Source: Breoghania corrubedonensis
GTDB lineage: Bacteria; Pseudomonadota; Alphaproteobacteria; Rhizobiales; Stappiaceae
Reading direction: 5' to 3'
Length of the DNA stretch: 64,000 nt
Assembly: GCF_003053845.1 (NCBI RefSeq)
Contig: NZ_QAYG01000001.1
Coordinates: 936,078 to 1,000,077 of the forward strand
The notes below the pieces were generated by a model. That model was not told where the DNA came from, did no database searches, and was given only the letters and a program-made list of their open reading frames with translations. Shown here in pieces: positions 17,466 through 26,218 of this stretch; within the stretch, counting starts at the first letter, position 1, and each line of letters opens with the position of its first letter. Made by a program: the position numbers and the translations under genes.

Positions 17466-19099
17466 CGGGCAGGGCTCCCATCGGTTGCATGATCGGCCAG
17501 GATCATGTCCGCCCCCTTCTCGCCGACCATGATCGCGGGTGCGTTGGTGTTGCCCGAGGTGAGCGTCGGGAAGATCGACGCATCCACCACCCTGAGCCCG
17601 GCGACACCGTGAACCCTGAGCCGTTGATCGACCACGCCGTGAGCCCTGTCCGGCCCCATCCGGCAGGTGCCGACCGGATGGAACACCGTTCCCGCGCGCG
17701 AACGGATGTCGGCGACGAGATCTTGCGTCGAGGTGACGTCCGGGCCGGGCTTGATCTCCGCATCGATGACATCTTGAAAGGCCGGCATGGCGGCGAGGGC
17801 GCGCATGAACGCAGCCCCCTCCAGCATCTCCTGCAGGTCGGCGTTGGTGGAGAGATAATTGGGATGGATCGCCGGGGCCTCGAAGGGATTGGAAGAGCGT
17901 ATTTCCAGATAACCGCGGCTCGTCGGCCGCGTCGGCTGGATGCCGAGCAGGAAGCCGGGGAAGGGATCGGGGCTCATCAACGGTCGTTTGCCTGGCGGTG
18001 CCTTGGTGTAGCTCACCGGCGAAAAGAACAGCTGCATGTTCGGACGCGTCAGTTCGGGCCGGGTGCGGATGAAGCCACCACCCTGGTTGACGCCGAGCGA
18101 GAGCGGACCGCGCCGCGTCAGCACGTAACGCAACCCGTACCACAGCTTGCCGTAAAGGGGCCGCAGCTGCTGGTTCAGCGTCGGCACGCGAGAACGGTAG
18201 AGATAGTCGAGGCCGAGATGGTCCTGCAGGTTGCGGCCGACGCCGGCAAGGTGATGGCGCACCTCCACGCCCTTGTCGGCGAGCAGATGCGCGGGGCCGA
18301 TGCCGGAAAGCTGCAGGAGCTGCGGCGAGTTCACGGCACCGGCCGAAACGATCACCTCGCGCGCGGCGGTGACGGTTCGCCGTTCGCCGCGACAGATATA
18401 TTCGACGCCCGTCGCCCGGCTGCCCTGAAACAGGATCCGGGTCGCGTGCGCATGGGTCACCACGCGCAGGTTCTTCCGCTTCATGGCGGGGCGCAGATAG
18501 GCGCGGGCCGTCGACATGCGAAAGCCGTTCCTGGCGGTGTTCTGGTAGAGCCCGACGCCTTCCTGGTCGGCGCCGTTGAAATCCGGATTGCGCCGCAGTC
18601 CCAGTTCCTCGCCGGCCTTGAGATAGGTTTGGCAGAGCGGGTGCAGGTCGCGCGCCATGGTGGCCACGTGCAACGGCCCGTCGCCGCCGCGCCACTCGTC
18701 GGCGCCCGCATCGTTGGTCTCCGCCTTGCGGAAATAGGGTAGCACGTCGTCCCAGCCCCAGCCGGGATTGCCCATCGCCTTCCAGTCCTCGAAATCCTGG
18801 TGCTGGCCGCGGATATAGACCATCGCGTTGATCGAGGACGACCCGCCCAGCACCTTGCCGCGCGGCCAGTAGGAGCGCCGCCCGCCGGTGCCCGGATCTG
18901 GCTCGCTCATGTACATCCAGTTGATGCGGGGATCGTAGAAGGCCTTGCCGTAGCCGATCGGCATCCAGATCCAGAAATTGAGGTCGCTGCCGCCAGCCTC
19001 CAGCAGCATGACGGAATAGCGGCCACTGGCGGTGAGCCGGTCGGCCAGCACGCAGCCGGCGGAGCCCGCGCCGACGATGACGAAATCGACGTCTGTCAT
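17462..19099 (-). CDS. GMC-family FAD oxidoreductase (choline/alcohol dehydrogenase-like)
   Basis: The product is 545 residues, the usual length for BetA-like glucose-methanol-choline enzymes that oxidise alcohols to aldehydes with FAD. It starts with FVIVGAGSAGCVLADRLT. It contains the GMC signature region GKVLGGSSSINAMVYIRGQHQDFEDW (residues about 83-108), the second signature with SAGAVNSPQLLQLSGIGP, and the C-terminal catalytic region FHPVGTCRMG followed by VDASIFPTLTSGNTNAPAIMVGEKGADMI. It begins 10 bp after the upstream permease gene and is coupled to the FAD oxidase. In this setting it may oxidise a hydroxyl-bearing amine. Choline is one option, but no betaine aldehyde or bet regulator genes are directly linked. 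Confidence 0.92.
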   Translation of the reverse strand: MTDVDFVIVGAGSAGCVLADRLTASGRYSVMLLEAGGSDLNFWIWMPIGYGKAFYDPRINWMYMSEPDPGTGGRRSYWPRGKVLGGSSSINAMVYIRGQHQDFEDWKAMGNPGWGWDDVLPYFRKAETNDAGADEWRGGDGPLHVATMARDLHPLCQTYLKAGEELGLRRNPDFNGADQEGVGLYQNTARNGFRMSTARAYLRPAMKRKNLRVVTHAHATRILFQGSRATGVEYICRGERRTVTAAREVIVSAGAVNSPQLLQLSGIGPAHLLADKGVEVRHHLAGVGRNLQDHLGLDYLYRSRVPTLNQQLRPLYGKLWYGLRYVLTRRGPLSLGVNQGGGFIRTRPELTRPNMQLFFSPVSYTKAPPGKRPLMSPDPFPGFLLGIQPTRPTSRGYLEIRSSNPFEAPAIHPNYLSTNADLQEMLEGAAFMRALAAMPAFQDVIDAEIKPGPDVTSTQDLVADIRSRAGTVFHPVGTCRMGPDRAHGVVDQRLRVHGVAGLRVVDASIFPTLTSGNTNAPAIMVGEKGADMILADHATDGSPAR

Positions 19100-19109
19100 G
19101 AAGTTTCGC

Positions 19110-19970
19110 CTAGGAAGGGGATCTGTCGCGCTGGACCAGGATGGAGACCAGCGCGAGCACTCCGGAACCCAACATCAAAACGAGCGAGACCGCGTTCAGC
19201 ACCGGAGTGGAGCCGACCTTCACCATGCGGTCGTACATGATGACGGTCAAAGGCGCCTCGGAACCGACGAGGAACAGGGTGGTGTTGAAATTTTCGAAGG
19301 AGACGAGGAAGCCGACGATGCCGGCGGCGATCATCGCCGGACGCAGATAGGGGAGCGTGACGGTGGCCAGCACGCGGGCCCGGCTCGCTCCCAGATTGAG
19401 CGCGGCCTCCTCCATCGCCATGTCGAATTTCCTCAGCCGGGCGACGATCACCAGCGAGGCGATGGTGACGATGAACGAGAACTGGCCGAGCACGACCAGA
19501 ACGATACCCGGACGCAGGAAGGAGAGTTCGATGCCCGTCGCCTGCTCCAGCGAATTGGCGATCGTGCTTGCGAGCACCAGCAGCGCGATGCCGAGGATCA
19601 CGCCGGGGATCACCAGCGGCAGGATCATGACGACATAGAGCGCGTTCTTGCCGGGGAAGTAATGGCGCACGAACAGGAAGGCGTTGCAGGTGCCGACGAA
19701 GACCGACAGCGCCGAGACGCAGGTCGCGATCACGAAGGAATAATAGAGGCCGGAAAGCAGACGCCGGTCGTGGAACATGCCGAGCTTCGGTTCGGTGGCG
19801 GAAAAGAACCAGTCCAGCGTGAAGCCCTGCCAGGGCAGCGAGGGAAACAGAGAATCGTTGAAGGCGAAGGTGCCGGCGGCAACCAGCGGCGCGGCCAGGA
19901 AGACGAAAAAGGCCGCGATGTAGAGCCGGTATCCGATCAGCATGAGGCTGGGGCTCTTGCGTGCGCTCAT
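19110..19970 (-). CDS. ABC transporter permease, PotC-like
   Basis: Inner-membrane permease of 286 residues with six predicted helices, beginning YRLYIAAFFVFLAAPLVAAGTFAFND. The EAA motif region is MEEAALNLGASRARVLATVTLPYLRPAMIAAG (residues about 176-207), which contacts the ATPase. It pairs with the PotB-like permease 18 bp upstream. The type is that used for spermidine/putrescine and related cationic compounds. Confidence 0.92.
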   Translation of the reverse strand: MSARKSPSLMLIGYRLYIAAFFVFLAAPLVAAGTFAFNDSLFPSLPWQGFTLDWFFSATEPKLGMFHDRRLLSGLYYSFVIATCVSALSVFVGTCNAFLFVRHYFPGKNALYVVMILPLVIPGVILGIALLVLASTIANSLEQATGIELSFLRPGIVLVVLGQFSFIVTIASLVIVARLRKFDMAMEEAALNLGASRARVLATVTLPYLRPAMIAAGIVGFLVSFENFNTTLFLVGSEAPLTVIMYDRMVKVGSTPVLNAVSLVLMLGSGVLALVSILVQRDRSPS

Positions 19971-19988
19971 CGGTTCATCTCCCCCAGC

Positions 19989-20861
19989 TCAGCTTCTGGC
20001 CACGGTTGTCGAAAGGCTCTGTCCCGACAGCTTCAGACCGATCCACACGACGACGGAGGTGAAGGCGAGCAGCAGCACGCCGAAGGTCGCACCCGCCTCC
20101 CAGTTGTAGCGGGTGATGAACTGGTCGTAGATCTGCGCGGTGAACCAGCTTGAATTCTTGCCGCCCAGGAGGATCGGCGTCAGGTAGCTGCCGGCCGTCA
20201 GCATGAAGGTGACGATGCAGCCCGACACGATGCCCGGCATGGCGTAGGGGATGATGATCCGGCGCAGCACCGTGAAGCCGTTGCCGCCGAGGTTGTAGCC
20301 CGCCTCGATCATCGCCTCGTCCATGCCGTCCAGCGTGGAGACGAGCGGCACGATCATGAACAGGATGACGGTGTAGACGAGCCCGACAACCACCGTCGCA
20401 TCGGTGTAGAGGAATTCGATTCCGCCGGACACGAGCCCGCTCCATTGCAGCAGCGAGGAGACGACACCGGTCTCGCGCAGCAGCAGGATCCAGCCGAAGG
20501 CGCGGATGAGATCGCTCACCCAGAGCGGGATCAGGATCAGCAGAAACAGGGCACCACGGCTCCTGCGACCGGCGATCTTGGCGATGTAGTAGGCGACGGG
20601 AAAGCCGATCACCAGCGCCAGCGCGGTGACCAGCAGCGACATGGTGGCGGTTCTGAGAAGCGTGTTCCAGTAGATCGGTTCGCCGGCAAACGAAACGTAG
20701 TTTGCGAACCCGTATTCGTAGACGCGCGGGGCTATCTTTTCGCGCAGCGACAGAAAGAGCATGCCAAGCTGCGGCAGGGCCACGAGCAGCACGATCCACA
20801 GTGCGAAGGGCGCGAGGAGCAGGAACAGCGACAGGCGCCGGATATCGCGCTGGGACCTCAT
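19989..20861 (-). CDS. ABC transporter permease, PotB-like
   Basis: Inner-membrane permease of 290 residues with about six helices. The N-terminus FLLLAPFALWIVLLVALPQLGMLFLSL is the first helix, and the EAA loop is MIEAGYNLGGNGFTVLRRIIIPYAMPGIVSG. It overlaps the ATPase gene stop by 4 bp (ATGA) and is followed by its PotC-like partner. It is a polyamine-type importer component; the substrate is not determined by sequence. Confidence 0.92.
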   Translation of the reverse strand: MRSQRDIRRLSLFLLLAPFALWIVLLVALPQLGMLFLSLREKIAPRVYEYGFANYVSFAGEPIYWNTLLRTATMSLLVTALALVIGFPVAYYIAKIAGRRSRGALFLLILIPLWVSDLIRAFGWILLLRETGVVSSLLQWSGLVSGGIEFLYTDATVVVGLVYTVILFMIVPLVSTLDGMDEAMIEAGYNLGGNGFTVLRRIIIPYAMPGIVSGCIVTFMLTAGSYLTPILLGGKNSSWFTAQIYDQFITRYNWEAGATFGVLLLAFTSVVVWIGLKLSGQSLSTTVARS

Positions 20862-22018
20862 GCGGGTTCGGCTCCCGGGTCTGCCCCGGTTGCTGATCCG
20901 GCTGCGGCGAAGCAGCGGGTCTGCTCGGCCGGCCAGCTCAGCTCGACCTTCTCGCCGGGACGCAGATCCTCCTCGCCGCCGGTCAGCGTCACGTCGGCCT
21001 CGATCCGCATGCCCTGCGGACCGCGCACGAGCACCCGGCTCTTGGCGCCGTTGAAGAGCTGGCTGTCGATGATGCCGGGAATGACGTTGAGAGGCCCGGC
21101 GCGCTCCGGCGAACCGTCCGTCCTGACGCGTTCGGCGCGAATGAACTCGGGGCGCACGAACAGTTCGCCATGCGCGCCCGCCTGCATTGGCGGATTACGG
21201 CCGCAAGCCACACCCGTAAGCGGAAGGCCGATCTCCGTCTCCACCCGCAGCGTTGTACCGAACGCTTCGACGACGCGGCACGGCCAGCGGTTGGCATCGC
21301 CGACGAAACCGGCGACGAAGGCAGTCTTGGGCTTGTGGTAAAGTTCCTGCGGCGTGCCGATCTGCTCGAACCGGCCGGCATTCATGATCGCCACATAGTC
21401 GGACATCACCAGCGCTTCGGACTGGTCGTGGGTGATGTAGATGAAGGTTGTGTTGAACTGGTGCTGGAGCAGTTTCAGCTCGATCTTCATCGCCTCGCGC
21501 AGCTTCAGGTCGAGCGCGCCGAGCGGTTCGTCGAGCAGCAGCACGTCGGGGTCGAGCACCATGCAGCGCGCGATCGCGATGCGCTGCTTCTGGCCGCCGG
21601 AGAGCTGGTGAATCTCGCGGTCTGCCACGTCCGGCAGTTCGATGCGCGCCAGCACGTCGCTCACCCTGCGCTCGATCTCGGCCTTGGACATCCGGTTGCA
21701 GCGCAAGCCATAGGCGATGTTCTCGTAGACGTTCATCATCGGGAACAGCGCCAGATGCTGGAACACCATCTTGACGTTGCGCCTGTTGGGCGGGGTGTTG
21801 AGGACCGAGCGATCCTTGATGCGGATATCCCCGGCGCTCGGCTCCTCGAAGCCCGCGATCATGCGCATCAGGGTCGTCTTGCCGCAGCCCGACGGGCCGA
21901 GGATGGAAAAGAAGCTGCCGTTCGGGATGTCGAAGGAAACGTCGCGAACGGCGCGCACCGCACCATAGTTCTTGGACACGCCAAGGCATTGCAGGTCGTA
22001 GGACGCAGTCTCGGTCAT
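20858..22018 (-). CDS. ABC transporter ATP-binding protein, PotA-like
   Basis: This 386-residue ATPase energises the PotB/PotC-like permeases. It has Walker A GPSGCGKTT (residues about 39-47), signature LSGGQKQRIAIAR, Walker B VLLLDEPLGALD, the switch His in YITHDQSEAL, and a C-terminal TOBE domain (about residues 280-370). The start is placed at 22018 (MTETASYDLQ), because sequence upstream in the same frame is shadow of the binding-protein gene and crosses a terminator-like stem. No good ribosome site precedes it, which may keep its level below that of the binding protein. Confidence 0.92.
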   Translation of the reverse strand: MTETASYDLQCLGVSKNYGAVRAVRDVSFDIPNGSFFSILGPSGCGKTTLMRMIAGFEEPSAGDIRIKDRSVLNTPPNRRNVKMVFQHLALFPMMNVYENIAYGLRCNRMSKAEIERRVSDVLARIELPDVADREIHQLSGGQKQRIAIARCMVLDPDVLLLDEPLGALDLKLREAMKIELKLLQHQFNTTFIYITHDQSEALVMSDYVAIMNAGRFEQIGTPQELYHKPKTAFVAGFVGDANRWPCRVVEAFGTTLRVETEIGLPLTGVACGRNPPMQAGAHGELFVRPEFIRAERVRTDGSPERAGPLNVIPGIIDSQLFNGAKSRVLVRGPQGMRIEADVTLTGGEEDLRPGEKVELSWPAEQTRCFAAAGSATGADPGAEPA

Positions 22019-22087
22019 GCGGGAACGCCAAACGGTTTCAGGACCGGATACGCGGCGGCACCGGGCAGGGAACGGGGAAATGGGGGT

Positions 22088-22126
22088 AAAAAGAACGGCC
22101 CGGCAGGTCTTTTGCCCGCCAGGCCG
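22088..22126 (-). terminator. Terminator/attenuator between binding-protein and ATPase genes
   Basis: Read on the minus strand, CGGCCTGGC (22126-22118) pairs with TGCCGGGCCG (22105-22096), giving a 9-10 bp stem with one G-U, followed by TTCTTTTT (22095-22088). This is a good intrinsic terminator inside an operon, which would lower expression of the downstream ATPase, permease and oxidase genes relative to the binding protein. Confidence 0.7.
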
Positions 22127-22137
22127 CTTCGCAGGGA

Positions 22138-23208
22138 TCAGTTCGACGTCGCCGCCTGGATCTTTTCCAGCGTCTTGCCTTCCATGTCCTCCACACCGGG
22201 AGGGATGTTGGCGAAGAACTTCAGGTTGTCGATGTCCTCGGCCGTGAAGGCCGCCTTCACCGCTTCCTGCTTGTCGGCGGGCAGAAGCTCCTGTGCTCCC
22301 TTGATCGACGCCATCGCCCCGGTGCTGGCCGACATCAGCTTCACGATATCGGGTTGCAGGACGAAGTTGATCCACTTGTAAGCAGCGGCGTCCGCTTGCG
22401 CCTTGCGCGGCATCGCGAAGGTGTCGATCCAGGCGAGAGCGCCGGTCTCCGGCGGCACGAAGCGGATGTTCGGGTTCTGGCTGTAGAGCTTGAAGGCCGT
22501 GGAGTCCCACGTCTCCGAGGCCACGATTTCGCCCGACAGCATCATCGCCGACAGGTCGTCGCCGCCCTTCCAGTAGGCCTTGATGTTGTCCTTGCAGGCG
22601 ATCAGCTTGTCGGCGACCTTGTCGAGGATCTGCTGGTACTTGGCCAGATCCGAATAGGCCGAGAACGGATCCTCGCCCATGGCGAAGGCCGTGCCGAGCA
22701 GGATCGTGCGGCGCAGCCGCATCGAGGTCTTGCCCTTGTATTTCGGGTCGCAGAGATCGCCCCAGCTCTTGATGTCCGGCGCCTTGGTGATGTCGGTCAT
22801 CAGCCCCGACGTACCCCACTGGTGCGGCACGGCGTAGACCTGGCCCTCGATCGTCGTGTTTTCCTTCACCCCGGCAAGCAGCTTCGGCTCGACGTTGGAA
22901 AGATCGATCTTCGACAGATCGAGCGGCTTGTAGATGTTGTATTCGTACTGCGCCGCATAAATGCGGTCGTGGCTGGGCTGGGCGAGATCGTAGCCGGCAC
23001 CGCCCGTGGCGCGCAGCTTGGCGATCATCTCCTCGTTGTTGGAGAGCGTGACCTCGACGTTGATGTCGGGATATTTCTCCTCGAAGAGCCGGATGACTTC
23101 CTCAGGGGCATAGCCGCCCCAGGTCAGCAGCCGCAGGGTTTCCGCCTGCGCGGTCCCCGCCATCAGCATCGCGGCAAGAGCGCCCACAAGTGTTGCTTTC
23201 AAACGCAT
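22138..23208 (-). CDS. ABC transporter substrate-binding protein, PotD/PotF-like
   Basis: Periplasmic binding protein of 356 residues. A Sec signal peptide MRLKATLVGALAAMLMAGTAQA (1-22) is followed by ETLRLLTWGGYAPEEVIRLFEEKYP, the usual start of polyamine-type receptors. Later segments include QPSHDRIYAAQYEYNIYKPLDLSKI, VPHQWGTSGLMTDI, and the C-terminal AYKWINFVLQPDIVKLMS. The ATG at 23208 has GGGAGG about 8 nt upstream; the extra upstream frame reaching 23433 is leader. It is the first gene of the importer and oxidase operon. The ligand is likely a cationic or amine compound, but the family also binds others. Confidence 0.92.
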   Translation of the reverse strand: MRLKATLVGALAAMLMAGTAQAETLRLLTWGGYAPEEVIRLFEEKYPDINVEVTLSNNEEMIAKLRATGGAGYDLAQPSHDRIYAAQYEYNIYKPLDLSKIDLSNVEPKLLAGVKENTTIEGQVYAVPHQWGTSGLMTDITKAPDIKSWGDLCDPKYKGKTSMRLRRTILLGTAFAMGEDPFSAYSDLAKYQQILDKVADKLIACKDNIKAYWKGGDDLSAMMLSGEIVASETWDSTAFKLYSQNPNIRFVPPETGALAWIDTFAMPRKAQADAAAYKWINFVLQPDIVKLMSASTGAMASIKGAQELLPADKQEAVKAAFTAEDIDNLKFFANIPPGVEDMEGKTLEKIQAATSN

Positions 23209-23307
23209 TCCAAAGACCTCCCTCTGGAGCTGAGCGGATGAAGGATCTTCTGCCCTCACAATCTGCAAGTCCGGAAGCTTAGAGAGGCATTGGCCTGCGT
23301 CATATAT

Positions 23308-23341
23308 CCATTTACGACCTTTCGACTGTGCCAATTTACGA
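23308..23341. promoter_or_regulatory. Direct repeats CCA(A)TTTACGA upstream of the ABC operon
   Basis: CCATTTACGA (23308-23317) and CCAATTTACGA (23331-23341) repeat with a 24-bp period in the TTTACGA core, about 100 bp upstream of the binding-protein start and between it and the MocR gene. MocR/GabR-type regulators often bind direct repeats two helical turns apart, so this is a candidate operator. Confidence 0.4.
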
Positions 23342-23458
23342 AAGGGAAGGAACGGGCCATTTCCGGCCAAGGAGGCCCTTGCGCCGGGTGCCATCGGGTG
23401 TGGGCCGAATTTCCCTGGAAATTCCGGGAGCACCGGGCTCGACAGTGCTCTCTCCGCC

Positions 23459-24940
23459 CTAATCCCGCCCCGGCCATCCCTTCAGCGCCTCCGCCGCGCG
23501 GCGGATTTCGTGCGGGGGGGAGCTGCCGAAGCCTATGACGAGACCATGTGTATCGATCGGCTCAAGGCAGTAGCGCGAAAGCGGCGAGAACTGCACCCCG
23601 CGCGCTGCGGCCCGCTCGACGGCCTCGTCCTCGCCGACATCGCCGCAGAGCAGGCCGATCGTGTGGAACCCGCTGTTGGTGGGCTGGACGTCGAAGCATC
23701 CAGCGAACGGCGCGAAGGCCTCCATGAGGGCGGCATAACGCTCCTGATAGACGTGGCGCATGGCCCGGATGTGGGTCGCGAAGAGCCCTTCCTCGATGAA
23801 GTCGGCGATGGTCGCCTGCGGCGCCGTCGGCACGCCGGAGAGCCAGGCCATGCTCAATTGCGAAAACGTGTCGACAAGCCCGTCGGGGGCCAGGATGAAC
23901 CCGATCCGCAAGGCCGGGAACAGCGACTTGGAGAAGGTGCCGACATAGATCACCCGGCCGCGGGTATCGATGCTTCTCAGTGGCGGGTGCGGCTGGTTGG
24001 AGAAGGGGAACTCGCCGTCATAATCATCCTCGATGATGAGGGCGTCGCTGTCTTCCGCCGCCTGAAGCAATTCCAGGCGGCGGGCGAGGCTCATGACATG
24101 GCCGAGAGGCTGCTGGTGGGAGGGCGTGACGAAGGCGAGGCGAAAGTGCGGGGCGCGCTCCAGCCCTTGCGCTACAACCATGCCATGCTCGTCGACGGAC
24201 ACGGGCACGAGATCCGCACCGCTGGAAACGAGCGCATTGCGCGCGCCGATGGCGCCCGGGTTCTCGAACCAGATCCGGTCGCCGGGATTGAGCAGCAGCC
24301 CGCCGATCAGCGAGAACGCCTGCTGCGCGCCGCCGACGATGAAAACCTGAGCGGGATCGCAACGGATACCGCGCAGCGCGTTGAGGTGGGTGGCAATCGC
24401 CGCGCGCAGCCGCGGCAGGCCGAAGGGATCGCCATAGCCCATCACCTCACGCCGGTCGGTTCGCCAGTGGCGCGCGGAAAGCCGCGCCCAATGGGCCATC
24501 GGGAAGGCATCGACCGCGGGCAGCGCGGTAACAAAAGGCAGCGGGCGATGCGGCAGCCGGCCTCTTTCCGCAAGGTGGCGGGCGGCGTGGCTCGTGGCAT
24601 GCGACAGTCGCGGTTCGGCGCGCGGGGCCTGCTCGTTTGCCGACGCCGTGCGGGGCATTCGCTGCTGCCCCTGCAGCGCGACGTTGACATAGGTGCCAGA
24701 GCCGACGCGCGCCTCCAGCAGCCCTTCGGTGATCAGCCGGTCGAGGGCATTGGAAACGGTCGTGCGCGACAGACCCAGTTCTGTGGCCAGCGTGCGGCTT
24801 GCCGGTAGCCGCTCCCCGGCCTTCACGCCCCCCGACAGGATGAGATCGCGCAGCGCCATGTAAAGCTGCACGGTGATCTTGCGGCCGCCATCGCGATCAA
24901 CGCGAATCGACGACAGCAACGCGCCGGCTTGCGTCTTCAT
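23459..24940 (-). CDS. MocR/GabR-family transcriptional regulator (GntR + aminotransferase fold)
   Basis: The 493-residue protein has an N-terminal GntR winged helix (about 18-85: KITVQLYMALRDLILSGGV, LPASRTLATELGLSRTTVSNALDRL, EGLLEARVGSGTYV) fused to a type I aminotransferase domain (about 130-490). The fold residues are present: IIEDDYDGEF, and YVGTFSKSLFPALRIGF with the PLP-binding Lys. Such proteins sense amines or amino acids that react with bound PLP. It lies between the importer operon (same strand, downstream) and the divergent dehydratase/aldehyde dehydrogenase pair, so it is the obvious local regulator of both. It is probably an activator that responds to the imported amine. Confidence 0.93.
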   Translation of the reverse strand: MKTQAGALLSSIRVDRDGGRKITVQLYMALRDLILSGGVKAGERLPASRTLATELGLSRTTVSNALDRLITEGLLEARVGSGTYVNVALQGQQRMPRTASANEQAPRAEPRLSHATSHAARHLAERGRLPHRPLPFVTALPAVDAFPMAHWARLSARHWRTDRREVMGYGDPFGLPRLRAAIATHLNALRGIRCDPAQVFIVGGAQQAFSLIGGLLLNPGDRIWFENPGAIGARNALVSSGADLVPVSVDEHGMVVAQGLERAPHFRLAFVTPSHQQPLGHVMSLARRLELLQAAEDSDALIIEDDYDGEFPFSNQPHPPLRSIDTRGRVIYVGTFSKSLFPALRIGFILAPDGLVDTFSQLSMAWLSGVPTAPQATIADFIEEGLFATHIRAMRHVYQERYAALMEAFAPFAGCFDVQPTNSGFHTIGLLCGDVGEDEAVERAAARGVQFSPLSRYCLEPIDTHGLVIGFGSSPPHEIRRAAEALKGWPGRD

Positions 24941-25044
24941 GTGCTTCCCCCCTCGTTGCGGAAACCAGCCTTTGCCAACGAACGCAGGGGCGGCATGGGG
25001 TTTTCACAGAAATTGGCCTACATGAATCCTGAAAATGGACCTTA

Positions 25045-25062
25045 TGTCGATACCAATCGACA
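25045..25062. promoter_or_regulatory. Inverted repeat TGTCGAT-N4-ATCGACA in the divergent promoter region
   Basis: Perfect 7-bp arms (25045-25051, 25056-25062) around ACCA, 47 bp upstream of the enolase-superfamily gene and 105 bp from the MocR start. Position and symmetry suggest an operator for the divergent genes. No second copy was seen upstream of the ABC operon, so it may belong to another regulator. Confidence 0.4.
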
Positions 25063-25108
25063 CTAGGGTGTCCTTGCCGGCCACCGGGCGCACGCTGCCG
25101 AGGACATC

Positions 25109-26215
25109 ATGCGGATTGCCAGTATCGAGACGTTCACCGACCCGTTCGTCTGTTTCGTTCGGGTCTCCACCGACAGCGGCGCAACCGGCTGGGGCCAGAT
25201 CGCGCCCTACAACGCCGATATCACCGCGCAGGTGCTGCACCGTCAGGTGGCGCCCCATGCGCTGGGCGCCGACGCGCTCGATATCGCCGGCCTCGTCGAT
25301 ATCATTCCCGAGCGCGAACACAAGTTCCCCGGTTCCTACATCGCGCGCGCCATCGGCGGCCTCGACACCGCGCTGTGGGACCTGCGCGGCAAACTGGAGG
25401 GAAAGCCCGTTTGCGCGCTGATTGGCGGAACGCCGGGGCGGCTGCGCACCTACGCGTCCTCGATGAAGCGGGACATCACGCCCGCCGAGGAGGCGGAGCG
25501 GTTCCAGAGGCTGCGCGATGCGCATGGCTTCGACGCCTTCAAGTTCCGCATCGGTGCGGAATGCGGCCGCGACACGGACGAATGGCCCGGCCGTACCGAG
25601 GCGATCGTACCGGCGATCCGCAACGCGCTTGGCGACGACGTGGCGCTGCTGGTCGATGCCAATTCCTGCTATTCGCCGGCACGCGCCATCGAGGTCGGGC
25701 GGATGCTGGAAGACCACGGCGTCTCGCACTACGAGGAGCCCTGCCCCTACTGGCACTACGAGCAGACGAAGCGGGTCACCGACGCGCTCGATATCGACGT
25801 CACCGGCGGCGAGCAGGACTGTTCGCTCGTTGACTGGCAGCGGATGATCGACGGGCGGGTGGTCGATATCATCCAGCCCGATGTCTGCTATCTGGGCGGA
25901 CTGGAACGCACGCTGGAAGTCGCAGGCTGGGCAGCGCAAGCCGGCTTGCCGTGCACACCGCACAGCGCCAATCTCTCGCTCGTCACGCTCTTCACCATGC
26001 ACTTGCTGCGTGCCATTCCGAATGCCGGCAAGTACCTGGAATTTTCCATTGAAGGGCCGGACTACTACCCGTGGCAGGAGGACCTGTTCGTCGCATCGCC
26101 CTATGGCGTCACGAACGGCGAAGTGGAGGTGAGCGACGCGCCGGGCTGGGGAGCGGAGGTTCATCCCGACTGGCTTGACCGCGCGACCTATCAGATCAGC
26201 GAACGGGAGGCCTGA
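25109..26215 (+). CDS. Enolase-superfamily mandelate racemase/muconate lactonizing enzyme-like protein
   Basis: The 368-residue protein has an N-terminal capping domain and a C-terminal TIM barrel. The catalytic pattern is readable: FKFRIG (K-x-R, around residue 145) on the second strand, metal ligands LLVDANSCY (Asp, about 184), HYEEPCPYW (Glu, about 210) and TGGEQD (Glu, about 234), then QPDVCYLGG (Asp) and PHSAN (His, about 284). The His-Asp dyad fits the mandelate-racemase subgroup, which acts mostly as acid-sugar dehydratases or racemases. The true substrate is unknown. An aldehyde dehydrogenase follows 3 bp later, so the two act in one pathway. Confidence 0.85.
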   Translation: MRIASIETFTDPFVCFVRVSTDSGATGWGQIAPYNADITAQVLHRQVAPHALGADALDIAGLVDIIPEREHKFPGSYIARAIGGLDTALWDLRGKLEGKPVCALIGGTPGRLRTYASSMKRDITPAEEAERFQRLRDAHGFDAFKFRIGAECGRDTDEWPGRTEAIVPAIRNALGDDVALLVDANSCYSPARAIEVGRMLEDHGVSHYEEPCPYWHYEQTKRVTDALDIDVTGGEQDCSLVDWQRMIDGRVVDIIQPDVCYLGGLERTLEVAGWAAQAGLPCTPHSANLSLVTLFTMHLLRAIPNAGKYLEFSIEGPDYYPWQEDLFVASPYGVTNGEVEVSDAPGWGAEVHPDWLDRATYQISEREA

Positions 26216-26218
26216 ACC

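Noticed and set aside
17466-18695. Upstream extension of the FAD oxidoreductase to make a fusion of 845 residues
   Set aside because: The extension is the out-of-frame shadow of the GMC gene and is Arg/Pro rich. The ATGA junction at 17462-17465 gives a clean start.
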